Part shown: positions 9,045 to 18,834 of the stretch, piece after piece
Layout: every line of letters begins with the position of its first letter
Numbering within the stretch: position 1 is the stretch's first letter
Assembly (NCBI GenBank): GCA_016800925.1
Contig: JABCPU010000905.1
Span: forward strand, 1 to 21,890
Origin: Suillus spraguei
Lineage: Eukaryota; Basidiomycota; Agaricomycetes; Boletales; Suillaceae
Length of the DNA stretch: 21,890 nt
Reading direction: 5' to 3'
The notes under the pieces: model-generated
What the model was told of the DNA's origin: nothing
The model's database searches: none
What the model saw: only the letters and a program-made list of their open reading frames with translations
Made by a program: the position numbers and the translations under genes

Positions 9045-11082
9045 TTATGAATGATCGTCAGAATAACCACGAGCGATACCACTGCGGCCTTGCTCCAAGA
9101 TAGACGGAGAATCTTCTCCAATTTTAGTCTCGAGCCCCTGATAAGAGCGGGAGTGAAGAAACAATGCTGCGCTACACATTATACAAAGAAAATTATACGG
9201 TAGCAGATTACTTACCTGCCGCACTGTCAGCTAACGTTGAGAGAGCACTATCTTGGTTTCGAAGAGTAAGAGCAGCTGACGTTCCCTCGATTGACGTCTC
9301 ATTGTCTTCGGCTTCAGGATGTAAGAAAGGGTCAAGTATGTCGTGATTATGCTTACTGCCGTAGCGTTTTGCTTGTCGGTATTTTCCAGTGACTAAGGAG
9401 AAAGTCGGTTGATCTGGATCGCCCCTATTGTCCTTAATAGCAGTGTCTAGAAGCCATGTATAAAGAGTCGAACTGCAACACGGTTGGAAGCGTACCAATG
9501 TCATTTTCAGAGTCTCCGGCGAGCAGTCTCTCAAAATCTAACACATATTGTCCACTCCAAGTGCCTTCAGCTTGAAGTGCAACCTCAAGTTCGAAAGGGG
9601 TAACAATCGGCCTTAAAAATTCCTGTGCGTCACAGAGAGTGAGCAATTCATTGACTTCGACGAGGCGGACCAACCTTAGCGTCTATCACACTATTTTCAG
9701 GACATGCGATCAAAATGAAACACTCAATCTCCATGAAATTCGCGAGCTTCGCAGGATTCAGCTTGCCGACACTAATCGTATAGCTTTTCTTCTGTGCGCG
9801 AGCTAGAAGCCTTCTGACGTGGGCTATGAGGGGTAGATATGATGCTAGTGATGTGTTAGTGATCACAAAGACGACAAGATATAAAAGCACTGACTAACTC
9901 CAAGAGTGCCAACGAGGATACCAAAAACATCTGCATCTCGTGCCCTCTGAACCATCGCGAAGCGCCGCATTAATAACTTGTTTGTCCTATGCGATTGCAA
10001 GTGAGCGGATCTCGTAGTAGGGTCGTATGCATACACCTAAAAAAACTAAGATGCCAATATTAGACAACAATCATAGCGATTTACCTCGCAGTGAGAGTGC
10101 GTCATCAATAAATTCGTAAGGTTGAGGCTTTCACCACCGATATATGCGATGATGACATTCGTTAAGCTATCTTCAACAGAATCTGCACCAGTCTGCTTGA
10201 AAGTTCTCGAACTTTGCACGGTGGTCTTAGGATCGAACCTAGTTGGAAGTGGGTCGTACAAAACCCTAGTATTCAGGGACCGCAAATCATTCTCCAGCCT
10301 GTGGGTGATTACGTCTGCGTTACTCATAAGTCTACGTTGCATGACGGCATCCCAAGAAGAAACTTGAATCACCTGCATTGTAGGAATATCCAACATCGTA
10401 GCAAAGTAAAATGGTCGGCCGATTATCGCTATTATTGGTTATATCTTGCTGTAATTGAGTGGTTAAACATCGACCAAGTTGGTTGATACAGTCATCGACA
10501 TCCATAGGCTTCTTTCCAAAGACGTAAACTACTGGCAACCTAGAAGGTCTATAGGAAAATGTCACATTTCATTCAATTGGGGGTGGGTCTCTGGTACGCA
10601 CTGGCTCAAACACGCGTGGCCGTAATGCACGATTAGATCTGCATCGACGTGTTGTGCTGCAACCTCGTCAACACAGCAGCTGGAGTTCGGAACTGGTCAA
10701 AAAATGCCTTCTACATCGAGTAGTTACTAACCTTCCGTATGAAGTGTCGGCTAAGACATATATGTCATGACCCCCGCCTGCTTTACTTTTGAGTAGACGG
10801 TAGATTGGGACGGAGTGGCACAAAAGTTCATCAGGAAACTGGAGAGCTATCTATGCTAATATAAGCTATGATCAGCCTTTGTAAATCTGGATGGATAGAT
10901 CTGACTCGTTTGAAGTTCCCTTCTATGATCGCAGCTACTGTTTGTTCGATCTCGTAAATTTCGAGAAAGTCGGATGGAGCTATGTTTCGCGTGATAGATG
11001 AATCTACATTCAACTCGATGGTGCGGGCAATTGCATCCTCTCCTGACGCCGAGAAAGTAGAGACAGCGGGAACGTCTGTCAT
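9045..11082 (-). CDS. DPH2: Diphthamide biosynthesis protein 2 (DPH2), 10 exons, intact
   Basis: Partner of Dph1 in the iron-sulfur radical-SAM heterodimer that transfers the 3-amino-3-carboxypropyl group to a His of elongation factor 2, the first step of diphthamide synthesis in the cytosol. Minus-strand exons: 11082-10906, 10850-10732, 10679-10602, 10548-10373, 10314-10085, 10036-9895, 9844-9675, 9622-9496, 9446-9216, 9166-9045; they close to 524 codons (523 residues) with no indel, matching fungal Dph2 length. Motifs: [34 protein letters not shown] (Cys100, Cys101), HYGHACLS (Cys122), [48 protein letters not shown] (Cys355), [30 protein letters not shown] and the C-terminal [12 protein letters not shown]. 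The Cys residues at 100/101, 122 and 355 fit the cluster positions known for yeast Dph2. Exon 2 begins after CATAG at 10851, giving the expected IALQ rather than a shorter form. Very secure. Confidence 0.97.
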
Positions 11083-11232
11083 CTATGTCTGTGTAGGTCT
11101 GCGATTAGGCCATCTGAGTCAGGGCTTCAGTGAATCAAAAGCAACGGAACTTGCCGAGATGGATCAGCCTACTTGCGTGATCAAATGGTACAGAAACTAC
11201 ATTAGTGTTCTTTCAAGTGTCCTTGTCACTTG
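11083..11232. promoter_or_regulatory. 150 bp divergent promoter between DPH2 and the F-box gene
   Basis: Only 150 bases separate the two start codons, so both 5' UTRs and core promoters must lie here. I see no clear TATA box or named factor site. Confidence 0.5.
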
Positions 11233-12966
11233 ATGTCTATCATGCAGCCTCACAGGGTGCTGTTCATTCCGGAGTTACTGGGCATCATTTTGAGCTTTAT
11301 GGACGAAGATGACCATGTGAACAATGCGTGCGTTTGCAAGCAATGGTCAGATATTACTCTGGACATCATTTGGAGGGAGTTAGACGGTCTTTCCCGGCTC
11401 CTTACTCTCTTGAGGCCGTACAAGTTGAAGGGACGGTACAATGTGGGTCATCCTGTTTCCCTTTCCGTTCTCCTGTCAATTTTATTTTTCATTCGATATT
11501 TTCTAGTTCTTCGATGGACTGCCAGACTCCAGGGACTGGGCAAGATTCCAGAAGTATGCCAACCGCGTGCGCATTCTGCGATTCCAGCAGGACAATGATT
11601 TGGACTATTCTGGTCTGCTCGATGATATGGCGAGGACTAGGACAACGCTCGATATGCTCCCGAACCTGCATACTCTGGAGTGGGGTCTATGAAGATGTCG
11701 ACTGCATGGAACGAGCCACACTATTCATGCATCAGCGCTTGAGGCACCTCATTATATCTGCGCCTCCTCTCCGCTACAAAGATAAAGTTCCATTTTTTCT
11801 CGACGTCTGCGTCCGCGGCCGCACCTCCACTCACTTGATCTCCGTGTCCCCTATCGCGTGCAATACATCGAGACAGCCATCCTGGAACTTCTTCGAGGTC
11901 TTCCGGATCTGAAAAAGGTCATTTTCCCTGAATTTTTTCTCACGGCGAACATCGTGTCTGAGCTTTCGCGGATGAAACATATCCACATTGTGCAATTCGA
12001 GCATGGGCACGAACAAGGGTATGGTGAAGAAAAGGACGTGGACACCTTTGAGCCTGTCCTTGAGCAAGGAGCATTTCCTGTGCTGCGGGACCTGGCCGTT
12101 ACTGCTCGGATTGAAGATGTCATGCGATTCATGAATGTGGACTTTGCGCCCCATCAATATCACATCCCTATACATCAATACTTATGTTGAACATAAGCCC
12201 GCGGAATTGCACACATTGCTCGTTATGCTCTCAGAGCGATGCTGCGTCTCTCTGAATTGTACGTCTTACTAGCGCACCACATCACTGGAGAATTGGAGCT
12301 AGTCCCCGCAAACCAAATCACGTTCAACACACTCACACCACTACTTTCGTTCCCGGATCTCGTTACATTCCAGGTCACTCACAAATATCCGGTGAAAATT
12401 ACTCTGGAGGAGATCGAAGAGCTTGCATGTCGGTGGCCGTCCCTCGAGAGTCTAGCTCTGAATGAGGAACCACTTGTCATGAATAAATTTACACTTGATT
12501 TGCGAGCTCTCATCCCCTTCGCTCGCCACTGCCCAAAGTTGCGCCGGCTAGGTCTTTTCATTGATGCCTGCCCAACAAAGATCCCTCCCACACTAGAATT
12601 GAAACCCTTTGCAGCCCTTTGTTTCTTGTCTGTAGGAACGTCGCGAGCGCACGACCCGGAAGCCGTCGCTGCATTCATGAGCCACCTGTGTCCACCCAGA
12701 TGCGAACTCGAAGTTGGCGTAACCTGGACATCGTTTGGCATCCGTTCATGTCGTGTGCTCGATGATGACGTGCGGATGGAATATCAAACCGTTTTCAACC
12801 TTGGAAGAGCGTTAGAGACATCTTGCCTGTCCTCATTCAACTCAGGATGGAGGAAAGGGAAAAATCGAGGGCTCTGCAAGAGGAGGTTGAGGATCTGAGG
12901 ACGAGGACTCGCTTGTTGATGGACAAGGTTGACATCAAGGCCCACGATTCGTGCATTATTGTATAA
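11233..12966 (+). CDS. F-box/leucine-rich-repeat-like protein, 2 exons, five apparent frame breaks
   Basis: Likely substrate adaptor of an SCF ubiquitin ligase; substrate unknown. Exon 1 is 11233-11442, intron 11443-11506 (64 nt), exon 2 11507-12966. F-box near the start (FIPELLGIILSFMDEDDHVN, NNACVCKQWSDITLDIIWRE), then family blocks SRDWARFQKYANRVRILRF, LPNLHTLEW, RATLFMHQRLRHLIIS, LHSLDLRVPYRVQYIETAI, LHTLLVMLSERC, ELACRWPSLESLALNEEPL, ALIPFARHCPKLRRLGL, LSVGTSRAHDPEAVAAFMSH and a C-terminal coiled coil (RMEEREKSRALQEEVEDLR). The coding frame jumps near 11682-11685 (extra G; otherwise TGA at 11690), 11793-11798 (missing T), 12149-12152 (extra C), about 12250 (missing base) and about 12800 (missing base). 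Sequence on both sides of each break stays protein-like. The stop at 12964-12966 is in the coiled-coil frame; reading on in the preceding frame would end at 12898. Either a young pseudogene or sequence errors. Confidence 0.82.
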
Positions 12967-13793
12967 GTGCTGTGGTTTTTTTTCTGACGCGTTTGGACTT
13001 TGATTATTTAAATTCTCAACTAAGACACAATGCAATATATGTGCTACGTGAAGGTGATCAACCCGAATGGTCTTCTTGTCCTCGACCAGTCGTTACATTA
13101 TCTTGTCAGAATTGTTTGCCTTGGAAATGCGCCATGGCCAGAATACTGAATATCGAATGTGTCACACGACGGATATTTGCACGACTAGAAATCCTGAGGG
13201 TATGCGGTCTGTGGGTAAATGTGTCTCGGGGAAGCCTAAGAAAGATCAAGGCGCGTCTTCAAAATTCGAGTTGAATCACTATGTAGTATTGCAGGGTAGT
13301 GCTTAGTACCGTTCAATATTTCGAGATAGTCAATTATTATACACTCTAAATTCCTGGATAGGGGTTCGCGACATAAATAGTGGACTAATAAATCAACACG
13401 GAATCACCAGCCCATCCTTCCACAAAACTCAGGATGCCTTTAGCAGAGGGCTGAGGTCCTGCGCCCGTGCTGAGGGACCGTGATATGGCGTCAATATAGT
13501 ATATGTAGTACTAGTACGGATAGAGACGTCTAAGTTTGTTATAATAAGCGCGAAGTTACATGCATTAGTACCCCCAGAATGTATACATATTTTCTGTCCA
13601 ATTGGAGACCACCTGTGAAGCTGAAATACCACATTAGAAAACATGGATGACGGTCAGATTTTGAGGGTAAAGTATAAGGTATTGAAGGTAAGTGTAATCG
13701 CGATAGATGTTATGTATAGTGAACAGCGTTCAAATCATGACAGTCTGGTGTGTCCAATCATGAAGCAGTTCTTGATCGTATGGTAAGCTTTAT
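12967..13793. other. Intergenic, no gene recognised
   Basis: 827 bases between the F-box stop and the DUF6535 relic. It contains AT-rich stretches (about 13310-13400 and 13495-13570) and several open frames of 60-100 codons on both strands, none with a family motif, splice pattern or composition that convinces me. Probably 3' flanks and spacer. Confidence 0.5.
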
Positions 13794-15540
13794 TTAGGTG
13801 ACCGGGCAAAATTCACTAGCTACATCTCTCAACTCCTTCACAGCAACAAATGCCCTCTCCCTGCTCTGGACCTCGCCACTCCCGGGCCAGTCTTTCGAGA
13901 ACATGATCCACATCTCTGACAAGTATTGATTTTGAAGCAATCCGCATGTACTTCTTTGTGCCGTTCGAAACTTCGGCAAAGAACAGGATTGTGCAACGAA
14001 CAGTTTGGTTGTCGCAACAAGCACATTTTCATCAACTTTTGTCCTCTCCAATATCTGTTGAAACACGTCGTAGTCTCTGCGTCCCTCACCAAGAAATCCA
14101 TAGACAGGACATCCCCGAAGAATACGGTTGTAGTATAGGTGGCAAAGAGCCTTTGTACATGCCAATGCCTTCTCCTCCAACGACGGTATGATTTGCTCCT
14201 GAACATCTAAGCAGGTTGTGTAAAGGTCGTATAGCTGACGCAGCATGTACGAGACATCAAGATCCAGAGGCCAGTGGACATGAGGAACAAAGCTAGCAGC
14301 AGCGTGAATTACTTCAGGATCCGTGGATGTCTCGAGTAGCCGCTTGATGCTAGGTAGTTCAGAACCGCCTGTGGATGTGTGTGGGAGGTCGAGGTTAAGG
14401 GGGTATTAATCCGTGGCTACAACGTCTAGGTTCTTTGCAAGTGATTCAGAGTCCATGACCCTTATTGGAGAGCGCTGAAAAGCGCCGAATAACAGCTGAA
14501 GATAGCGCCGTAGAACTACACGCACAGAGCCTGGAGCGATATGAGCACTGGGTGTACTATGCAATAATACCAAAGAACGTCACCTGCCAGTTCTGATCTA
14601 ATTTATAACATGATGGAACAGATCTCCCGCATCTCACCCCGATTTAACCCTACATGTAGCACATCCAACCCCCATTGCAGCATAACTAACCCCAATCGCA
14701 GTACACCTAGCAAGAAATGGTCAAAATTTGTGCACGCATGAGAAAACGGAACTCACTCATCACCAGTTGTCGAAGATACCGGGGGCAAAAATGACCATTG
14801 AACCTAGGACTTCTGTAATCTGACTCAGAGCGGAAATGAGCTGAACTTGAAAATGATCTTACTGTCAATGTGCCATGTGCACAATATTGTCAGCGTTTAA
14901 AATGGACACGCAGGAGATACCAAAGCCGCCATCACCGCCAGGGATAAAACAAAAACCCGAAGATCGTAGTGGCAATGATAACCCAGGCGATCGTGTACTG
15001 CGCGTACCACATGAGCACTGAAAAAGAGAGAACTGGAGTAGGATCAGGATCGGGAACGAGTGCACGACAGTATGAAAATATCATGCTTCGATACCGTCAA
15101 ACTTATCTGCACTTTGCTCACTCATCCTCTACGCCGCGGCCATATCTGTGCGATTTGTAGTACTTGTGCTTGCTTAGCACAGCCCCAAAAGCAAAAGCAG
15201 CAAGTGAACTCATGGACAAGCTCACATAGGCAATGGATTAGATCCTTATGATCGCCGTGGAGGGCGACCATGTGGATGCTAGTGCTGCGGGCGTAGACCC
15301 CACTGCAGTGAGGTGGCCAAGTCCGATTTGGATGAGCTGCGTGAAAAGGGCATGCGTGGTGTTGTTGGGGTCTGGACTGAGATTGGATTCCATGGCCACA
15401 ACAAAAGCTGTATTGACGACGGAGAACAGACCAGACTGATTGAACGTCAATTCCAACACAAGGTAAAGGCTAGCATATAAAACTTACAAAGACTAACACG
15501 ATGTCCATGTCGATGAATCCCGCGAGTGAGTAATTGAGCT
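13794..15540 (-). pseudogene. DUF6535-type membrane protein pseudogene
   Basis: Fragments in order on the minus strand resemble the DUF6535 family, multi-pass membrane proteins of unknown function common in agaricomycetes. The 5' part, about 15540-15488, encodes FIDMDIVLVF, followed by a 52 nt intron (15436-15487) and SGLFSVVNTAFVVAMESNLS, NNTTHALFTQL (to 15238). Next come AYVSLSMSSLAAFAFGAVLS and YYKSHRYGRG (about 15230-15135), KFDGIEA, stop, YFHTVVHSFPILILLQFSLF (about 15100-15020), and VIIATTIFGF. The 3' part, about 14380-13794, is open: RLLETSTDPEVIHAAASFVP, HWPLDLDVSYMLRQLYDLYT, EQIIPSLEEKALACTKALCH. Stops by substitution occur after SPSTAIIRI (TAA), after RGVEDE (TGA) and at a conserved Trp in EA(W) (TGA); spacing and frame also shift in the middle. 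The family name is from memory; the broken state is clear. Confidence 0.65.
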
Positions 15541-16123
15541 GTATGACTGCTGGCCAGCTCCACTACAATCGATCGGAACTGTCGAAGTTTCTGGGAGGGC
15601 ATGATCAGTTTAGATGGTGGAATGGACAATGGATGCGCTGGTACCGGAAGGCTCTGGCGCTTGCATAGGTAGAAGTACAAGGACCCTTCGTGACAGTCTG
15701 GCATGTGCATGGCATAGGATGAAGGCGGCCGCGGTCAAATATTCGTATGACTCTGTTTGTAGAAGAACTGGAGATTATGCGGTGATAGGCTAGAGTAACG
15801 GGAGCGGAGGTGGACCCGCGAGAGTTCCAGGAGTTTGGGAGTAGTGAGTGGGTATAGATACTACGGAGAGCAGGCAAAGGGTGGCTCGGCCGGTCGGATA
15901 TTCATTACGGTGTGGGGCCGTTATCACGAGTACGATATATTAACATAACGTCAATCAGAACTTCGAATTACATTCCCCATTCAGCTTTTCGATATGATCC
16001 CGCAAAACGACGAATAATATCAAAGACAGTCCATCGAACCTCTAAGCTTACAGCTACAATATTATTGATACAAAGCATTTCCGTTAACGTTATAAACGAG
16101 AGGGCGTGATCATGAATGTGACG
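15541..16123. other. Intergenic, no gene recognised
   Basis: 583 bases upstream of the DUF6535 relic and downstream of the 16124-16853 gene. The minus-strand open frame at 15605-15877 could hide a decayed 5' exon of the relic, but I cannot match it to the family. The part from about 15930 to 16100 is AT-rich. Confidence 0.45.
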
Positions 16124-16853
16124 CTATGTAAGTTGTTGTGAATTAGATTTGCGGTGTTTTGAAGGAATCAATTTCCGGGGTTGTATGGATATGTCAAATG
16201 AAGGCAGCTGGCGAAGTGGGTAGCGAGCATCGCTTGGTGACATATGGTAGATTGTGGGCGGTGAAGACGATGGTCTCGTGTGATCAGAGCATCTTGAAAT
16301 GTTCGAATCCGGAGTGAACTGATTTGTAGGTAACAAGGGAGACCGAGACGACATATTTGGAACTCGGGATGCTCGAATGGTTTCGCCATGTGGGAAAGAG
16401 GTTAGCCCAGTGAGAGATGAAAGAGTGTAAGGTGAGGGGGTTTGTGGCCGTTGAGAGTATTCTGGCTCATCAAGGAATTCGCTGAGCTCGGGTGTTGGAG
16501 TGTGGGGTGGTTCGTCTACCGCCTGAAAAAAAATCAATACAAGACAGAGCACAGGAAAAGAGGGTGGCAGCGTACCCATGGGTTAGGAACTATGGGAACG
16601 GGGTAGCGTGGCCACGAGAGTCCATCAAGGTCACTGAATTCAGTCTTAACTGACGCAAATGACATTAGGAGAGCTTGATTGAGTGCCTTTGAGGACTGTA
16701 AGTTCTGTGCAACGCTGAAGAGAGTACATAGCTACTCACTTCAGGCATTACAAGTGCCTCTTGTTCCCAGCGTTGCTGCTCTAGCTCTTCGAGCCGGAGC
16801 CGCTCCATGCGAAGTTTACTACGGTCTGTGAGACTGGCTTGTTGAGTAGCCAT
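16124..16853 (-). CDS. Uncharacterised 210-residue Pro/Ser-rich protein, 3 exons
   Basis: Exons 16853-16740, 16695-16576 and 16522-16124, with introns of 44 and 53 nt, close in phase to 211 codons without indels. The N-terminal third is charged and helical (RSKLRMERLRLEELEQQRWE), then comes a hydrophobic/aromatic block (ALNQALLMSFASVKTEF, DLDGLSWPRYPVPIVPNPW) that looks like the conserved core. The C-terminal two thirds is low in order, rich in Pro and Ser (HTPTPELSEFLDEPEYSQRP, TPSPYTLSSLTGL, RPSSSPP), and has several SP/TP pairs that could be proline-directed phosphorylation sites. There is no signal peptide or membrane segment. I recognise no named domain. It is head to head with PCNA across 470 bp and may share its promoter elements. 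Confidence 0.8.
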
Positions 16854-17323
16854 AATGATGAGAAAGACGGGTAGGACAGAAAGGTGGCAAAGCGGTATTA
16901 ATGAAGGCGGTTATAAATCGAAGGCGCTTTTGTTGGGACAAAAAAGCCAAAGATTAGCCACGCTACCACAGCATATGTTTGTTTCGGTGGACCACACAAG
17001 CAGTATCCAGTTTGAATTTGAATTTAGAGACACAAATGTAGTTACAAGCAACTTCAAGAATATTCGATTGCTTAGGCTAAACCTTCAGGTCTATACGGGG
17101 CGAAGCGAGGCGTGGTGATAGTCGGTGACAGCGCTTGACTTGGGGATTTTCATGCCCATCGGCATAATGTGACAGGTCCCTTTTACGTGACTAAATGTGA
17201 CATGACGCGTAAAGACGCGGTCCATGGACTTGTCCGTCTCCGCTTGAAATGACCCATTCAACGCGACCTAGACGCGTCTAATCTCCTTCCCTTTCTCTTC
17301 GTTCTCTTTCTCTTGTGCTCATC
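16854..17323. promoter_or_regulatory. Shared upstream region of PCNA and the 210-residue gene
   Basis: 470 bases between divergent start codons. The PCNA-proximal part carries an MCB-like cluster (separate entry) and then a pyrimidine-rich run just before the PCNA ATG (17283-17315, CTTCCCTTTCTCTTCGTTCT and similar), typical of fungal core promoters that lack a TATA box. Confidence 0.7.
17205..17277 (+). promoter_or_regulatory. MCB-like (ACGCGT) cluster upstream of PCNA
   Basis: Four ACGCGN hexamers: ACGCGT 17205-17210, ACGCGG 17215-17220, ACGCGA 17261-17266, ACGCGT 17272-17277; two are perfect MluI cell-cycle boxes. They lie 47-119 bp before the PCNA start codon. In yeasts ACGCGT is the site of MBF, which activates S-phase genes including PCNA; use of the same site in this fungus is inferred. 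Confidence 0.75.
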
Positions 17324-18679
17324 ATGCTGGAAGCAAGACTCCAAGAAGCAGCTCTTCTCAAGCGTCTGCTAGATTGTAAGCTACATTTTCGTCACCAATA
17401 CTTGTGGCGGGACTCATCTGTCAAAATTTCGCAGCCATTAAAGAGTTGGTGACAGACGCTAACTTTGAGTGCAATGAGGAAGGAATCGTAGGTTGATTTT
17501 CACCTGCAGTGATTTCATTATGACGATGGCTTTTAGAACCTTCAAGCCATGGACAACTCCCATGTAGCTCTCGTTGCCGTCAAGCTTGATGCAACGGGTT
17601 TCAAAAAGTATCGCTGTGACCGCCAATGCCTCTGGGTGTCAATCTCAACTCCCTCACCAAAGTCCTCAAGTGTGCAAAGGATGATGACATCTGTATCATC
17701 AAGGCGTCCGATGATGCCGACATTCTAAACCTTGTCTACGAAGCAAGAAGTGAGCCCTTTTCGTGATATTACAAAACGACCACGTTCATGAACGAGCCTA
17801 CGCCAAGGTTCCGACCGAATCGCGGAGTATGACATGAAACTCATGGATATCGATGCCGAGACTCTTGGTATTCCAGATACAGAGTACGATGCACGAGTTA
17901 CTATGACTGCGTCAGAATTCACGAGGATTGTCCGAGACCTGTCACAACTGGGCGAGTCTGTACGATCGAAGTTTCGAAGGAAGGTGTGCGCTTTGCAAGT
18001 GAAGGCGAAGCCGCAAACGGTAACGTACTGTTGAAGCAAACTGAGGCTGCTCGAGAGAAGTACGCCAACTATGGAAAAGACGATGATGAGCCTAAGGAGG
18101 AAGATGATGATGATGACGAAGAAGGAAGCAGCAGTAAAAAGAAGATCAAGAAAGAAAAGAAAATGAAGAAAGAAGATGATGACGTCGAGATGGAGGGTGA
18201 GGAAGAGGATGAAGACCAGGAGGAGTTCAAAGCTAAGTCAGACGATGAGGGTGAGGAGGAACAAGATGAGGAAGATGAAGATAAGAAGAGTAGCAAGAAG
18301 CGCAAGAAAGCACCCGCGAAGGTAGGTCGCCATCGTTCTAATCTTTATTCCACTCTTTGACCAGTACTCCAGTCCAATGGCAAGCCCGCTAAGAAAGTGA
18401 AGAAGTCGGATGAGACTCCACAGATGGAGGGGTCCTCATTGAAATGAATCAACACGTATCGTTGACGTTCAGCTTGAAATACCTCGTCAACTTTTCAAAG
18501 AGCTCAGCACTATCAAACACGGTACAGCTCATGATGAGCAATGACGTACCACTCCTTGTACGTATTGCTCTCAGTGTTGGTCGACTGTTCTTAACAAATT
18601 GCGCTGTGATTAGGTATCTTACAAGTTCGGACAAGGCGAGATCAAGTACTACCTCGCACCAAAAATTGGCGAGGAATAA
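17324..18679 (+). CDS. PCNA: Proliferating cell nuclear antigen (PCNA) with about 100-residue charged insertion, 6 exons, three apparent 1-nt deletions
   Basis: Sliding clamp for DNA polymerases delta/epsilon; nuclear, homotrimer. Exons: 17324-17375, 17435-17487, 17537-17749, 17808-18321, 18373-18557, 18614-18679. Motifs: [92 protein letters not shown], then a Lys/Glu/Asp-rich insertion (about residues 197-298) with nuclear-localisation-like [11 protein letters not shown], then [20 protein letters not shown] and the C-terminus [11 protein letters not shown]. About 361 residues against about 260 in animals and yeast; the insertion replaces the short loop before IEMN. Three one-base losses must be allowed: 17623-17624 (CGC-CAATG, one C), 17965 (CGATCG, one A), and the G run at about 18430-18433. 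With these restored, all exon phases agree. PCNA is essential, so I favour sequence error. Confidence 0.95.
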
Positions 18680-18834
18680 GCATGCTTATTACATCTCACT
18701 CATCCCACATGTCAATCTGGTTCTGTATCTATGATAATTCATCGCTTTTTGTGCCTTTTGTGTAGGTGTTGAGATAGTTGTGCAGTCTACCGCCATAACT
18801 TGGCCATAATATCGCAATAAATATAGTAAAAAAT

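Noticed and set aside
10831..10904. Read-through end of DPH2 exon 1 as a separate short protein
   Set aside because: The segment after 10905 is intron; the DPH2 sequence resumes at 10850 with [10 protein letters not shown].
12186..12236. A 51 nt intron in the F-box gene to avoid the frame break
   Set aside because: It is possible by length, but it would delete LHTLLVMLSERC, which fits the family, and it needs a weak AGAG acceptor. Frame breaks explain the data better.
18069..18305. Antisense open frame encoding a poly-Ser protein
   Set aside because: It is the exact reverse of the GAA/GAT/AAG-rich PCNA insertion; codon repeats keep the opposite strand open by composition alone.
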